DNA of 64,000 bases, taken from NCBI RefSeq assembly GCF_018279165.1, contig NZ_CP047289.1:1867001-1931000 (forward strand), in the 5' to 3' direction. The stretch comes from Falsirhodobacter algicola (GTDB lineage: Bacteria > Pseudomonadota > Alphaproteobacteria > Rhodobacterales > Rhodobacteraceae). This document shows, one piece after another, positions 35,558 through 44,820 of this stretch (position 1 is the stretch's first letter; each line of letters starts with the position of its first letter). Made by a program: the position numbers and the translations under genes. Under the pieces are notes generated by a model. It did not search any database, had not been told where the DNA came from, and saw only the letters and a program-made list of their open reading frames with translations.

Positions 35558-37099
35558 GTGTCCGAGCCGCTGACCCGCCGCCGCGTCATCGCATTCTTCG
35601 TGATGGTGTTCGGCATGTTCATGGCGATCCTCGACATTCAGATCGTCTCCGCCTCGCTGCCCGAGATTCAGGCCGGCCTGTCCGCCGGCCCGGATGAGAT
35701 CAGCTGGGTCCAGACCTCGTATCTGATCGCCGAAGTGATCATGATCCCCCTGTCGGGCTTTCTGGCGCGGGTGATGTCCACGCGGCTTTTGTTCACCGCC
35801 GCTGCGGCGGGGTTCACGGCGGCGAGCTTCCTCTGCGCCACCTCCACCTCCATGGGCGAGATGATCCTTTGGCGGGCGTTGCAGGGCTTTCTGGGCGGCG
35901 GGATGATCCCGGCGGTCTTTGCCGCGGCCTTCACCATCTTCCCCCCCGAAAAACGCAACGTCGTCAGCCCGATCATCGGCCTCGTCGCCACGCTGGCCCC
36001 TACGATCGGGCCGACCGTCGGCGGCTATCTTTCGGCGACGTTTAGCTGGCACTGGCTTTTCCTCGTGAACGTCGTGCCGGGCATCGCCGTCACAATCGGG
36101 GCCTTCATGCTGATCGATTTCGACAAGCCGAACTGGCCGCTGATGCGCCGCTTCGACTGGATCGGTTTCGCGGCCATGGCGGCCTTTCTCGGCGGGCTGG
36201 AATACGTGCTGGAGGAAGGCCCCTCCAACGACTGGTTGCAGGACGAGGCGGTGGCCGTGCTGACGGTGGTGATGGTGCTGGGGGGGATGCTGTTCTTCTG
36301 GCGCGCCTTCACGCGCGACGAGCCGATCGTGGACATGTCCGCCTTCGCCAATGCCAACTTCTCCATCGGGTCGATCTTCAGCTTCGTGATGGGGATCGGG
36401 CTCTACGGGCTGACCTATCTCTATCCGCTCTATCTGTCGGAGATCCGCGATTACGACAGCCTGATGGTGGGGCAGACGGTCTTCGTCTCGGGCCTTGCGA
36501 TGTTCGCGACGGCGCCGGTGGCGGGCAAGCTGGCGGGCAAGCTGGATCCCCGGCTGATGCTGCTGGTGGGCTTCTTCGGCTTTTCGATGTCCACATGGAT
36601 GCTGACCGGGCTGACGGCCGATTGGGACTTCCACGAGCTTCTGCTGCCGCAGATCCTGCGCGGCTGTTCGTTGATGCTGTGCATGGTGCCGATCAACAAC
36701 CTCGCGCTCGGCACGCTCAGCCCCGAACGGATCAAGGGCGGGTCGGGCCTGTTCAACCTGACGCGCAACCTCGGCGGTGCGGTGGGGCTGGCGATCATCA
36801 ACACGCTGCTGTCGAACCGCAGCGATCTGCATTACGCCCGGCTGGCCGACAGCGTCACATGGTCCAACCCCGAGGCGATGCGCCAGATGGACCTTCTGGC
36901 CGCCAACCTGTCGGCGCAGGGGATCGACGGGCAGACGGGCGCGCTGATGCAGATGGCCTCGCGCGTGTCGGCGCAGGCGACGGTGATGTCCTTCATCGAC
37001 GTGTTCTTCCTGCTGTCCTGCCTGTTCGGCGGCCTCGCGCTGACCGCGCTTCTGATGCGCAAGCCGGGCGGCGCCGCCAAGGGCGCCGGCGGTCACTGA
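35558..37099 (+). CDS. EmrB/QacA-type (DHA2) multidrug efflux MFS transporter
   Basis: Drug:proton antiporter of 513 residues with 14 membrane helices. Characteristic segments are MAILDIQIVSASLPEIQAGL in helix 1, SWVQTSYLIAEVIMIPLSGFLARV in helix 2 and loop, and the motif C region LVATLAPTIGPTVGG. Starts with GTG, 5 nt after emrA. Pumps with the HlyD-type adaptor across both membranes; substrates cannot be read from sequence. The SDR gene converges 4 nt after its stop. Confidence 0.94.
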   Translation: MSEPLTRRRVIAFFVMVFGMFMAILDIQIVSASLPEIQAGLSAGPDEISWVQTSYLIAEVIMIPLSGFLARVMSTRLLFTAAAAGFTAASFLCATSTSMGEMILWRALQGFLGGGMIPAVFAAAFTIFPPEKRNVVSPIIGLVATLAPTIGPTVGGYLSATFSWHWLFLVNVVPGIAVTIGAFMLIDFDKPNWPLMRRFDWIGFAAMAAFLGGLEYVLEEGPSNDWLQDEAVAVLTVVMVLGGMLFFWRAFTRDEPIVDMSAFANANFSIGSIFSFVMGIGLYGLTYLYPLYLSEIRDYDSLMVGQTVFVSGLAMFATAPVAGKLAGKLDPRLMLLVGFFGFSMSTWMLTGLTADWDFHELLLPQILRGCSLMLCMVPINNLALGTLSPERIKGGSGLFNLTRNLGGAVGLAIINTLLSNRSDLHYARLADSVTWSNPEAMRQMDLLAANLSAQGIDGQTGALMQMASRVSAQATVMSFIDVFFLLSCLFGGLALTALLMRKPGGAAKGAGGH

Positions 37100-37103
37100 G
37101 CCG

Positions 37104-37844
37104 TCAGATCAGACCGGCTGCGCGGCGGATCTCTTCGCTGCGCAGCGACAGCTCCTCCCCCAGATGATCGTCCCCGGCCGGTCCGCACATCCACAAAAGC
37201 GCGCGGGCCGGCCAGTCGGCCGGAATGTGCTCGGCAAAATCGAGCTGGCTGACGGCGTTGATCCCGCTGGCGCGGATCTGGCGCTGCATGTCGGTCGCGA
37301 CGGTGCCGGGCGACAGGCCCATGATGCGCAGGCCATTGGCCGCTTCCTCCAGATGCGCGGCGCGGGTCAGCATCGCCGCCCCGGCCTTGGAGGCGCAATA
37401 GGCGCTCCACCCTTCCAGCGGGCGATGGGCCGCGCCGGAACTGACGGTGACGATCGTGCCCCCGCCCTGCGCCCGCATCACCGGGATGGCGGCGCGCAGA
37501 CCGTGGAAGACGCCCTTGAGGTTCACATCCATCGCATGGCCCCATGCGGCGGGGTCCGCCTCGGCCAAGGGGGTGATCGGGTCGATCACGCCGGCATTGT
37601 TGATCAGCACATCCAGCCGGCCATGCGCGGCAAGGATGCGGCCCACCGCATCCTCCACCTCGGTCCAGGATGCGACATCGCAGCGCAGCGCCTCGGCGCC
37701 GGGCGGGGCATGGCGCTGCATCGCCGCCGCATCGCGCCCCAGCATGACGACGCGCGCCCCGGCCTGTGCGAAGACCTCCGTCGCCGCCAGACCGATACCG
37801 CGGCCCGCGCCCGTGATGGCCACCACCTTGCCCTGCATGTCCAT
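37104..37844 (-). CDS. SDR family oxidoreductase
   Basis: Classical short-chain dehydrogenase of 246 residues: cofactor motif TGAGRGIG (11-18), INNAGV, catalytic Ser in VSSGAAH, and the Tyr-Lys pair in YCASK. Substrate unknown. ATG at 37844 gives MDMQGKVVAITG; the second ATG at 37838 is possible. It stands alone between the efflux genes and a DUF2125 gene. Confidence 0.9.
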   Translation of the reverse strand: MDMQGKVVAITGAGRGIGLAATEVFAQAGARVVMLGRDAAAMQRHAPPGAEALRCDVASWTEVEDAVGRILAAHGRLDVLINNAGVIDPITPLAEADPAAWGHAMDVNLKGVFHGLRAAIPVMRAQGGGTIVTVSSGAAHRPLEGWSAYCASKAGAAMLTRAAHLEEAANGLRIMGLSPGTVATDMQRQIRASGINAVSQLDFAEHIPADWPARALLWMCGPAGDDHLGEELSLRSEEIRRAAGLI

Positions 37845-37922
37845 TCCGATCCCTTCCGCTTGACCCCGGCACCCATGATGCCGATCTACAGGCGAACCGC
37901 TTTTCCCAAGGAAGGTCAACGC

Positions 37923-39296
37923 ATGAAACCGAGCCATCTGGCCAGCGCCGGGGTTGCCGCGCTGCTGCTCGCCACCACCACCGCCGGGGCCGCCGTGACG
38001 CCGGAACAGGTCTGGAGCGATTGGCAGGCCACGGCCGAACGGCGCGATCAGACCCTGACGGGCACGGCGCAGCGCGAAGGCGACAGCCTTGTCGTGACCG
38101 GCCTTCGGATCACCCAGACCGAAGGCGCGAGCCGCCTCGACGGCACGATCGACCGCATGACTTTTGCCGGGCAGGGCGACGGCACCGTGCGCATCACCAT
38201 GTCCGAACGCGTGCCGCTGACGCTCGTCTCCGAGGATGGGGCCTCGGGGCCCGTCACCTCGCATGTGGATCTGACGCAGGACGGGATGGTCACCATCGCC
38301 TCGGGCGATCCGGGGGCCATCCGCTACGACATGACGGCGCGCAGCGTGACGGCGGTGCTGGACGATGCGACGCGCGCCGATGGCACGGCGCTGCCGGTGG
38401 CGGTGACGCTGGCACTGCGCGATCTGAAGGGCCTCTACGGTTCGGGCGATGCGGTGGACGGGACCGGCACCGCCGGGCGGGTCGATCTGTCGATGAAGGG
38501 CGCGGATGGCACGCTCGATTGGGGCATGCAGGACGTGACGCTGACCGCGCTGGGGCAAGCGGGGCCGACGGGCTTTCTGGGGCAGTCGGGCCTTGCCTAT
38601 GCCGCCTCCACCTTCCGCGCCGAAAGCGGGGCGCAGGGGCGCGTGACACGGGCCGAGGGCGGCACCGGGCCGGGTGTGGTGAACCTGTCGGTCGCCGCCG
38701 ACACGGTGGATTACGACACCGATGTGGAGGATGCCGATCTGCATGTGGAACACCCGGATCTGCCGGGGCCGCTCGATCTGAAGGTCGCGCATCTGACCTC
38801 CGATACGTCGGTGCCGATGCAGGGCGGGGAATCGACGTTGGCGCTGGCGCTGACGGACGTGACCGCCAGCGATGCCAGCTGGGCGCTGCTCGATCCGCAG
38901 GGCAAACTGCCGCGCGCCCCGGCGCAACTGCGGCTGCGGATGCGGACCGAGGGCGCACCAGGCGAGGTTCAGACCGTGACGCTGGAGGATTTCGACCTTC
39001 AGGCCGTGGGCGCGCAACTGTCCGCGACGGGGCAGAGCACGCTCGATCCCGCAGCGCCGGTGACGCCCGGCCCGCTGGCGGAACTGGGCCGCGGGCGCAT
39101 CTCGCTGACGCTGCGCGGCGGCACGGCGCTGGTCGATCGGCTGTCGGCGGCGCGCATCCTTTCCCCGCAGGCGGAGATGTTCGCCCGCATGTCGCTGGGC
39201 ACGCTGGGCCGCGCGGTGCCGGGGCAGACGGACACGCTGACCTCCGTCATTCAGTTCGGCAATGGCCTCAGCATCAACGGCGTGCCCATGCAATAG
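37923..39296 (+). CDS. DUF2125 family exported protein
   Basis: A 457-residue protein with a clear signal peptide (MKPSHLASAG to about A24, cleaved in GAA-VTP). The rest is beta-rich, with recurring segments such as TFAGQGDGTVRITMSERVPL and ISLTLRGGTALVD that fit the DUF2125 family, which has no known function and is common in alphaproteobacteria. Periplasmic or outer-membrane-associated by inference. ATG at 37923, with AAGGAAGG upstream. No operon partner. Confidence 0.75.
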   Translation: MKPSHLASAGVAALLLATTTAGAAVTPEQVWSDWQATAERRDQTLTGTAQREGDSLVVTGLRITQTEGASRLDGTIDRMTFAGQGDGTVRITMSERVPLTLVSEDGASGPVTSHVDLTQDGMVTIASGDPGAIRYDMTARSVTAVLDDATRADGTALPVAVTLALRDLKGLYGSGDAVDGTGTAGRVDLSMKGADGTLDWGMQDVTLTALGQAGPTGFLGQSGLAYAASTFRAESGAQGRVTRAEGGTGPGVVNLSVAADTVDYDTDVEDADLHVEHPDLPGPLDLKVAHLTSDTSVPMQGGESTLALALTDVTASDASWALLDPQGKLPRAPAQLRLRMRTEGAPGEVQTVTLEDFDLQAVGAQLSATGQSTLDPAAPVTPGPLAELGRGRISLTLRGGTALVDRLSAARILSPQAEMFARMSLGTLGRAVPGQTDTLTSVIQFGNGLSINGVPMQ

Positions 39297-39347
39297 CTTG
39301 CCCGCGCCCTGCCGAGGCATTACCTCGATGGGGCAAAGGAGACCCCG

Positions 39348-40691
39348 ATGACCGAGACGCTGGAGACGCTGACCACCCGCCTGCTGGATGCGGCCAAACG
39401 GGCGGGGGCCGATACCGCCGATGCGCTGGCCATCGACCAGAGCGCCACCGGCATCGACATCCGCGCCGGCGCGCTGGAGCAGGCCGAACGGGCCGAGGCG
39501 ATCGAAGTGGGCCTGCGCGTCCTGATCGGCGGGCGTCAGGCCTGCGTGTCGGTGTCCGATCTGTCGCAGAGCAGCTTTGCCATGGCCGCCGAACGCGCCG
39601 TCGCCATGGCGCGCGAGGCGCCGGAAGATCCCTATGCAGGCCTTGCCGATCCGTCGCAACTGGCGCGCGGCTGGGATCTTGCCGCCCTTCAGATCGCCGA
39701 GGACGCGGAGGAGCCGACCGCTGCCGCCCTCGAAGAGGATGCCCGCCGCGCCGAAGCTGCGGCCCTTGCCCATCGCGGCATCGTGCAGGTGGAGGCTTCG
39801 GCCTCCTACAGCCGCCGGGCGGTGCATCTGGCGGCGACCAACGGTTTTTCGGGCGGCTATGCGCGCACCTCGCGCTCCGTCTCGGCGGTGGCCTTCACCG
39901 GCGAAGGGCTGGGGATGGAGCGGGACTGGGCCGCCGAATCCCGCATCTTCCAATCGGACCTTCCGGGCGCGGGCGATGTGGGCGCGCTGGCGGGCGAACG
40001 GGCGCTGGCCCGCGTCGGCGCGCGGCGTCCGCGCACCGGCGCCTTCCCGGTGATCTATGACGAACGCGTGGCCTCCAGCCTGATCGGGCACTTGCTGCAG
40101 GCGGTGAACGGGGCCGCGGTCGCACGCGGGTCGGGCTGGCTGCGCGACCGGCTGGGCGAGGCGGTTCTGCCGGCTGGCCTGTCGGTGATCGAGGATCAGG
40201 CCCGCCCCCGCGCCACCTCCTCGCGCCCCTTCGATGCCGAAGGGCTGCCATCTAGCCGCCGCGCGATCGTGGAGGATGGGATTCTGACCGGCTGGACGCT
40301 GGATCTTGCGACGGCGCGCAAGCTGGGGATGACCAGCACCGCCTCGGCCTCGCGCGGGCCGATGACCCCTCCGGGGCCGGCCACCTCCAATATCGACCTG
40401 ACGCCTGGCACCCGCAGCCGCGATGCGCTGATCGCCGAAATGGGGACGGGCCTGCTCGTCACCTCGCTGATCGGATCGTCGATCAACGGCACCACGGGGG
40501 ATTATTCGCGCGGCGCCTCCGGCTTCTGGGTGGAGAACGGGGAGATCCTGTATCCTGTGAACGAGCTGACGATCGCGGGCAATCTGCGCGACATGCTGAT
40601 GCGGATCATTCCGGCGAACGATGCGCGCGCGCATCTGTCCACCCGCGTGCCCAGCCTTCTGGTCGAGGGTCTGACCCTTGCCGGATCGTGA
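39348..40691 (+). CDS. PmbA/TldE family metalloprotease subunit
   Basis: A 447-residue TldD/PmbA protein. The TldE (PmbA) member lacks the metal site and works with TldD in peptide maturation (microcins, CcdA). Diagnostic segments are SRRAVHLAATNGFSGGYART, RTGAFPVIYDERVASSLIGH and GDYSRGASGFWVENGEI. No tldD is in this window. AGGAGACC upstream gives a good ribosome-binding site. The CysQ-like gene begins inside its last codons. Confidence 0.93.
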   Translation: MTETLETLTTRLLDAAKRAGADTADALAIDQSATGIDIRAGALEQAERAEAIEVGLRVLIGGRQACVSVSDLSQSSFAMAAERAVAMAREAPEDPYAGLADPSQLARGWDLAALQIAEDAEEPTAAALEEDARRAEAAALAHRGIVQVEASASYSRRAVHLAATNGFSGGYARTSRSVSAVAFTGEGLGMERDWAAESRIFQSDLPGAGDVGALAGERALARVGARRPRTGAFPVIYDERVASSLIGHLLQAVNGAAVARGSGWLRDRLGEAVLPAGLSVIEDQARPRATSSRPFDAEGLPSSRRAIVEDGILTGWTLDLATARKLGMTSTASASRGPMTPPGPATSNIDLTPGTRSRDALIAEMGTGLLVTSLIGSSINGTTGDYSRGASGFWVENGEILYPVNELTIAGNLRDMLMRIIPANDARAHLSTRVPSLLVEGLTLAGS

Positions 40692-41445
40692 GCTTCTGAC
40701 CCACGCGGCCCGCGCCGCCGGGGCCATCGCCCTGCGCTTTTGGAAACGCGATCCGCGCGTCTGGGAAAAGCCGGACGACCTCGGCCCCGTGACCGAGGCC
40801 GATCTGGCCGTGAACGATGCGCTGGAACGCGATCTGCGCCGCGCCCGCCCCGATTACGGCTGGCTTTCCGAAGAAAGCGCCGATGACGCCCGCCGCCTGA
40901 CGGCGGAGCGGGTGTTCATCGTCGATCCGATCGACGGCACCCGCGCCTTTCTGGCCGGAGAGGACACCTTCGCCATATCGCTCGCCGTGGCCGAGCGGGG
41001 GGCGGTCCGGGCTGCTGCGGTCTATCTGCCCGCGCTCGATCGGATGTACGAGGCCGATGCCGCCTGCGTATTGCGCGATGGCCGCACGATCCGGGCCAGC
41101 GCCTGCGCGGGGATCGAGGGGGCCTCGCTCCTGACGACGCGGCCGAACCTGATGCCGGAGCATTGGCCGGGCGGGGTGCCGCAGCTTCGGCGCAGCTTCC
41201 GATCCTCCATCGCGTTCCGGATGTGCCTCGTGGCCGAAGGGCGGCATGACGGGATGCTGTCGCTGCGCGACAGTTTCGAGTGGGACATCGCGGCGGGCGA
41301 TCTGATCGCGCGGCGGGCCGGGGCGATGGTCAGCGATCGGACCGGCGGCGCGCTGGCCTTTAACCGTCCGCGCCCGATGGCACCCGGGGTTCTGGCGGCC
41401 GCGCCGGGGCTGCATTCCGCCCTGATCCGCCGCCTGACGCCATGA
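40678..41445 (+). CDS. Inositol monophosphatase family protein (CysQ-like)
   Basis: Mg-dependent phosphatase of 255 residues with the family metal motifs EESADD (about 61-66), DPIDGTRAF (about 83-91) and the late WD in FEWDIAAGDLIA. Resembles 3'(2'),5'-bisphosphate nucleotidases that remove the PAP by-product of sulfate assimilation, but substrate choice is inference. The TTG at 40678 overlaps pmbA by 14 nt and is the only suitable start near the family N-terminus. The next gene overlaps by 4 nt. Confidence 0.88.
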   Translation: MPDRELLTHAARAAGAIALRFWKRDPRVWEKPDDLGPVTEADLAVNDALERDLRRARPDYGWLSEESADDARRLTAERVFIVDPIDGTRAFLAGEDTFAISLAVAERGAVRAAAVYLPALDRMYEADAACVLRDGRTIRASACAGIEGASLLTTRPNLMPEHWPGGVPQLRRSFRSSIAFRMCLVAEGRHDGMLSLRDSFEWDIAAGDLIARRAGAMVSDRTGGALAFNRPRPMAPGVLAAAPGLHSALIRRLTP

Positions 41446-42569
41446 CGGATGCGCTGGTGATCGGCGCAGGCCCCGCCGGCCTGATGGCCGCCGAGGAGAT
41501 GGCGCGCGGCGGCCTCAGCGTCCTCGTGGCCGAGCAGAAGCCCTCGGTCGCGCGCAAGTTCCTGATGGCGGGGAAATCCGGGCTGAACCTGACCAAGGAC
41601 GAACCGGCCGAGACATTCCGGGCGCAGTTTCCGGCGTGGATGCACCCGATGCTGGCGGATTTCGGCCCGGCCGGGGTGATGGATTGGGCGCGGTGCCTTG
41701 GACAGGAGGTGTTCACCGGATCGTCGGGGCGGGTGTTTCCGCGGGCGATGAAGGGCTCGCCGCTGCTGCGGGCATGGCTGACGCGGCTGGACGGGCTGGG
41801 GGTGCGGATCGAGACGCGCTGGCGCTGGACGGGTGCGGGCTTCGACACGCCCGGCGGGCCGCGCCGTCTGGAGGCGCCGGTGCAGGTGCTGGCGATGGGC
41901 GGGGCCAGTTGGTCGCGCCTTGGCAGCGACGGCGCATGGGCGGCCCGGCTGGGCGTTCCGGTCGCACCCTTCCAGCCGGCGAATATGGGTGTGCTCCGGA
42001 CATGGTCGGCGCATATGGCGCCGCATCTGGGCCAGCCGATCAAAGGCGCGCGCATCCGCGCGGGCGATCTGGAGGCGCGGGGCGAATTCGTCCTCTCGGC
42101 CCGCGGGCTGGAGGGCGGGGGCATCTATGCCGTCAGCCGCGCCCTGCGGGATGGCGCGCCGCTGATCCTCGATCTGCTGCCGGATCGCAGCGCCGCCGAT
42201 ATCGCGGCGCGCTTGGCGGGCAAGGGCAGCATCGGCAACCGCCTGCGCAAGGTGGGCCTGTCGCCCGCCGCCACCGCGCTGGTGCAGGAGGTGGCGCGCC
42301 CGTTGCCGGATGGGGCGGCGCTCGCCGCGCTCTTGAAGGCGCTGCCGGTGCCCCATGACGGGCCGCGCCCGCTGGACGAGGCGATTTCCGTCGCGGGCGG
42401 GATCCGTGCCGAGGCGCTGGGCCCCGGCCTCGAACTGATCGACCGGCCCGGCACCTTCGCCTGCGGCGAGATGCTGGACTGGGAGGCGCCGACGGGCGGC
42501 TACCTTCTGACGGGTTGTCTTGCGACCGGCCGCTGGGCCGGCCGCGCCGCGCTCAGAGTCCGGGGATGA
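41442..42569 (+). CDS. BaiN/HI0933-like NAD(P)/FAD-dependent flavoprotein
   Basis: A 375-residue flavoprotein: FAD motif VIGAGPAGLMAAEEMA (about 6-21), RKFLMAGKSGLNLT typical of the HI0933 family, and a C-terminal VAGGIR...GTFACGEMLDWEAPTGGYLL(TG) segment. Function of the family is uncertain. It overlaps the CysQ-like gene by 4 nt, so pmbA-cysQ-flavoprotein form one unit. Its 3' end overlaps the convergent barrel-protein gene by 17 nt. Confidence 0.9.
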   Translation: MTDALVIGAGPAGLMAAEEMARGGLSVLVAEQKPSVARKFLMAGKSGLNLTKDEPAETFRAQFPAWMHPMLADFGPAGVMDWARCLGQEVFTGSSGRVFPRAMKGSPLLRAWLTRLDGLGVRIETRWRWTGAGFDTPGGPRRLEAPVQVLAMGGASWSRLGSDGAWAARLGVPVAPFQPANMGVLRTWSAHMAPHLGQPIKGARIRAGDLEARGEFVLSARGLEGGGIYAVSRALRDGAPLILDLLPDRSAADIAARLAGKGSIGNRLRKVGLSPAATALVQEVARPLPDGAALAALLKALPVPHDGPRPLDEAISVAGGIRAEALGPGLELIDRPGTFACGEMLDWEAPTGGYLLTGCLATGRWAGRAALRVRG

Positions 42570-43251
42570 TGGCGAGGACGCCGCGGCTGCCGAACATCGT
42601 GTCGCCCGTGCGGCCGAAATGCATCGTCGCGTTCAGGCCGACATAGCCCTGCGATCCGTCCACCTCGTCCATGTTGCTGTCGAAGGTGCCCAGTTCGGCC
42701 CCGACCGACCATTGCGGGGCGATCATGTAATCGGCGGTCACGGCCACTTTGCGCGCGTCGATGCCGCGCACGTTCACCGTGTCATAGGCAAGGCCCATGT
42801 CGAAGACCGGCGTGAGGAAAGCCTTGCCCGAGATGCCGGCGATGCCGCCGTCCCAATCCGTATTCTCGCCGCGGCCAAGATAGAGCTGCGCCGACCAGCC
42901 TTCGCCCGACTGGCCCAGTTCGAACCCGTAGTAATCGCGCGTGCTCTCCAGCTTTTCCTTGCCGTAGAAGACGCCCAGATCGGCCGGGCCGTTGTGCCAG
43001 ATGCCGTGCAGGGTGGCGTGATGCTCGGTATCGTCGAGTTCGTGGAACTTCGACACGCCCAGATCGACCTGAACGCTGAAATCCGGGGTCAGGGCCAGTT
43101 CGGCCGAACCTTCGAGGCCATGGCGCTTCAGGTCCGACTGGTCCAGCATCTGCGAATAGCCGAGGCTGACCGTACCGCCGGTCAGTTCCACGGCCATGGC
43201 GGGGGAGGCCACAGCCAGCGCGACGGCGCCGGCGGTTGCGAGGGTCTTCAT
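42553..43251 (-). CDS. Putative outer-membrane beta-barrel protein (unrecognised)
   Basis: A 232-residue protein with signal peptide MKTLATAGAVALAVASPAMA (cleavage after A20). The mature part has alternating hydrophobic strands (for example AELALTPDFSVQVDLGVSKF and YGFELGQSGEGWSAQLYLG) ending in PGL, compatible with an 8-10 strand barrel or porin-like protein. I do not recognise a named family. Single gene, own promoter region upstream of 43251; ends convergently inside the flavoprotein gene. Confidence 0.72.
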   Translation of the reverse strand: MKTLATAGAVALAVASPAMAVELTGGTVSLGYSQMLDQSDLKRHGLEGSAELALTPDFSVQVDLGVSKFHELDDTEHHATLHGIWHNGPADLGVFYGKEKLESTRDYYGFELGQSGEGWSAQLYLGRGENTDWDGGIAGISGKAFLTPVFDMGLAYDTVNVRGIDARKVAVTADYMIAPQWSVGAELGTFDSNMDEVDGSQGYVGLNATMHFGRTGDTMFGSRGVLAIIPGL

Positions 43252-43309
43252 GTCACTGCTCCGTTTTATCGTCTTTTGGGGCGATGTTACTCCCTCCGCC
43301 CCCGGCGCG

Positions 43310-44329
43310 CTACCGCCGCATCATGGAGAGGCGGATCAGCGCCCGCTCCATCACGGCCATTTGTGGGGCGCGTGATGCCGAACGCAGCGTCATGTCGGTA
43401 TCCACCAGCAGCGAGAGTGCCTGTTCCAGCCGGTGCATCCCCCAACCCGACGCCTGACGCAGCATCCGGTCGCGCCGGGGGCCATAGACGGGCGGGCGCA
43501 TCCGGGCGATTCCCTCGCTTGCGCCGCCGGGATGGCTGGCGGCGGCGTGCAGGGTGCGGAAATGGCGCAGCGCCGCGATGCACAGGGCCACCGGCTGCAC
43601 GCCCTGTCCCTCCAACCGGCGCAGCAGGGGGGCGATGCGGTCAGCGCGATGCTCGGCGGCGGCGTGCAGGATCTCGTCCACCTCCGCCTCTTGGGTGGCG
43701 GGGGCGAGGGCGGCGACCTCTTCGGGCGTCAGCGGCGCGTTGTCGCCCAGTTTATAGAGGGCGATCTTCTCCACCGTCTGGCGGAAATCGCCGGGATCGA
43801 GGGCGCGGGCCAGCGCGGCAAGGTCGGTCATCGCGGCGGGGTCCATCGCGGCCAGCCCGGCGCGGCGCAGGATGTCCTCGACCTCTTCGCGGCTGGGGGG
43901 ATCGTCGTAAAGGCCGATGCAGACCATGCGGGGCGACGGCTCGAACACCTTGCGCAGCGCCGATTTCGCGGCCAGCCCGCCCGCCGTGGTGATCAGCTGC
44001 GCATCGCCCGCCTGCCAATCGGAGAGCGCCTGCGCGACGGCCGGGGCATGGGCATCGCCCGCATCCTCCAGCAGCACCACGCGCGGGCCGGGGAAGAAGC
44101 CGGTCGCCCGCAGCGCATCGGACAGCATAGCCGGATCGCGGCGCAGATCGGCGGCGGACATGCGCGTCAGGCGCATCTCGGCCTCGCCCTCGGGGCCGAT
44201 CAGGGCAGCGATCACCTCTTGGCGGCGCAGGGCGACGCGCATCGGATCGGCGCCGAAGATCAGCAGGCCCGTCTTGCCCGGATCGGGACGCGCGAAATAG
44301 CGCGCGGCCTCGGCGCCCTTCAGGATCAT
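43310..44329 (-). CDS. holA: DNA polymerase III subunit delta
   Basis: Clamp-loader delta subunit that opens the beta clamp. The 339-residue protein shows FGADPMRVALRRQEVIAAL near the N-terminus, TAGGLAAKSALRKVFE (the conserved lysine-rich loop) and a C-terminal collar domain. The family is weakly conserved; position directly after lptE is the classic alpha- and gammaproteobacterial leuS-lptE-holA arrangement and confirms it. Start ATG at 44329 overlaps the lptE stop. Confidence 0.93.
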   Translation of the reverse strand: MILKGAEAARYFARPDPGKTGLLIFGADPMRVALRRQEVIAALIGPEGEAEMRLTRMSAADLRRDPAMLSDALRATGFFPGPRVVLLEDAGDAHAPAVAQALSDWQAGDAQLITTAGGLAAKSALRKVFEPSPRMVCIGLYDDPPSREEVEDILRRAGLAAMDPAAMTDLAALARALDPGDFRQTVEKIALYKLGDNAPLTPEEVAALAPATQEAEVDEILHAAAEHRADRIAPLLRRLEGQGVQPVALCIAALRHFRTLHAAASHPGGASEGIARMRPPVYGPRRDRMLRQASGWGMHRLEQALSLLVDTDMTLRSASRAPQMAVMERALIRLSMMRR

Positions 44330-44820
44330 GGTGCCCAGCGGCTGGCCGTTCCGACCAGTTGCGTCACGATCTGATCGGCCAGCATCCGCATCAGGCGGTA
44401 TCCGGCATCCTCTTCGGCCGAGAGGCCCGCCACCGTCGATCCCGTGGCGGAATAGGAGGTGAAATTGCGCGCGACGCCGCCCGTGACGCGCTCGCCCGTG
44501 GCATGGTCGATCACGCCCCAATCGATCGTGCCGATGATGCTGTAGCGGGTATAGGTGTTGTCGGTCTGAAGGCCCACGCTCTCCACCGTGGTGGTGATGC
44601 GGTAGGTCAGATCGTAGCGCGCCTCCTTCGGCTTGCCGAGCCGCTCCTCCATCCGCTCCACGAAGTCGAAGGCGTTCTTGTCGGAGGGTTCGGCAAGGCG
44701 GATCGTGCCCTGAAGCCCCGCCGCCGGGCCGTTCGGCGCATAGGCGGGGGTGAAGCCGCAGGCCGCCAGCCCAAAGCCGAGGCCCGACAGCAGGAGGGTG
44801 CGGCGATCAGGCGACGACAT
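44326..44820 (-). CDS. lptE: LPS-assembly lipoprotein LptE
   Basis: Outer-membrane lipoprotein that plugs LptD in lipopolysaccharide export. 164 residues with lipoprotein signal [21 protein letters not shown] (lipidated C21; twin arginine near the start, possibly incidental) followed by [11 protein letters not shown], the alphaproteobacterial LptE pattern. Overlaps leuS by 14 nt and holA by 4 nt. Confidence 0.92.
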   Translation of the reverse strand: MSSPDRRTLLLSGLGFGLAACGFTPAYAPNGPAAGLQGTIRLAEPSDKNAFDFVERMEERLGKPKEARYDLTYRITTTVESVGLQTDNTYTRYSIIGTIDWGVIDHATGERVTGGVARNFTSYSATGSTVAGLSAEEDAGYRLMRMLADQIVTQLVGTASRWAP

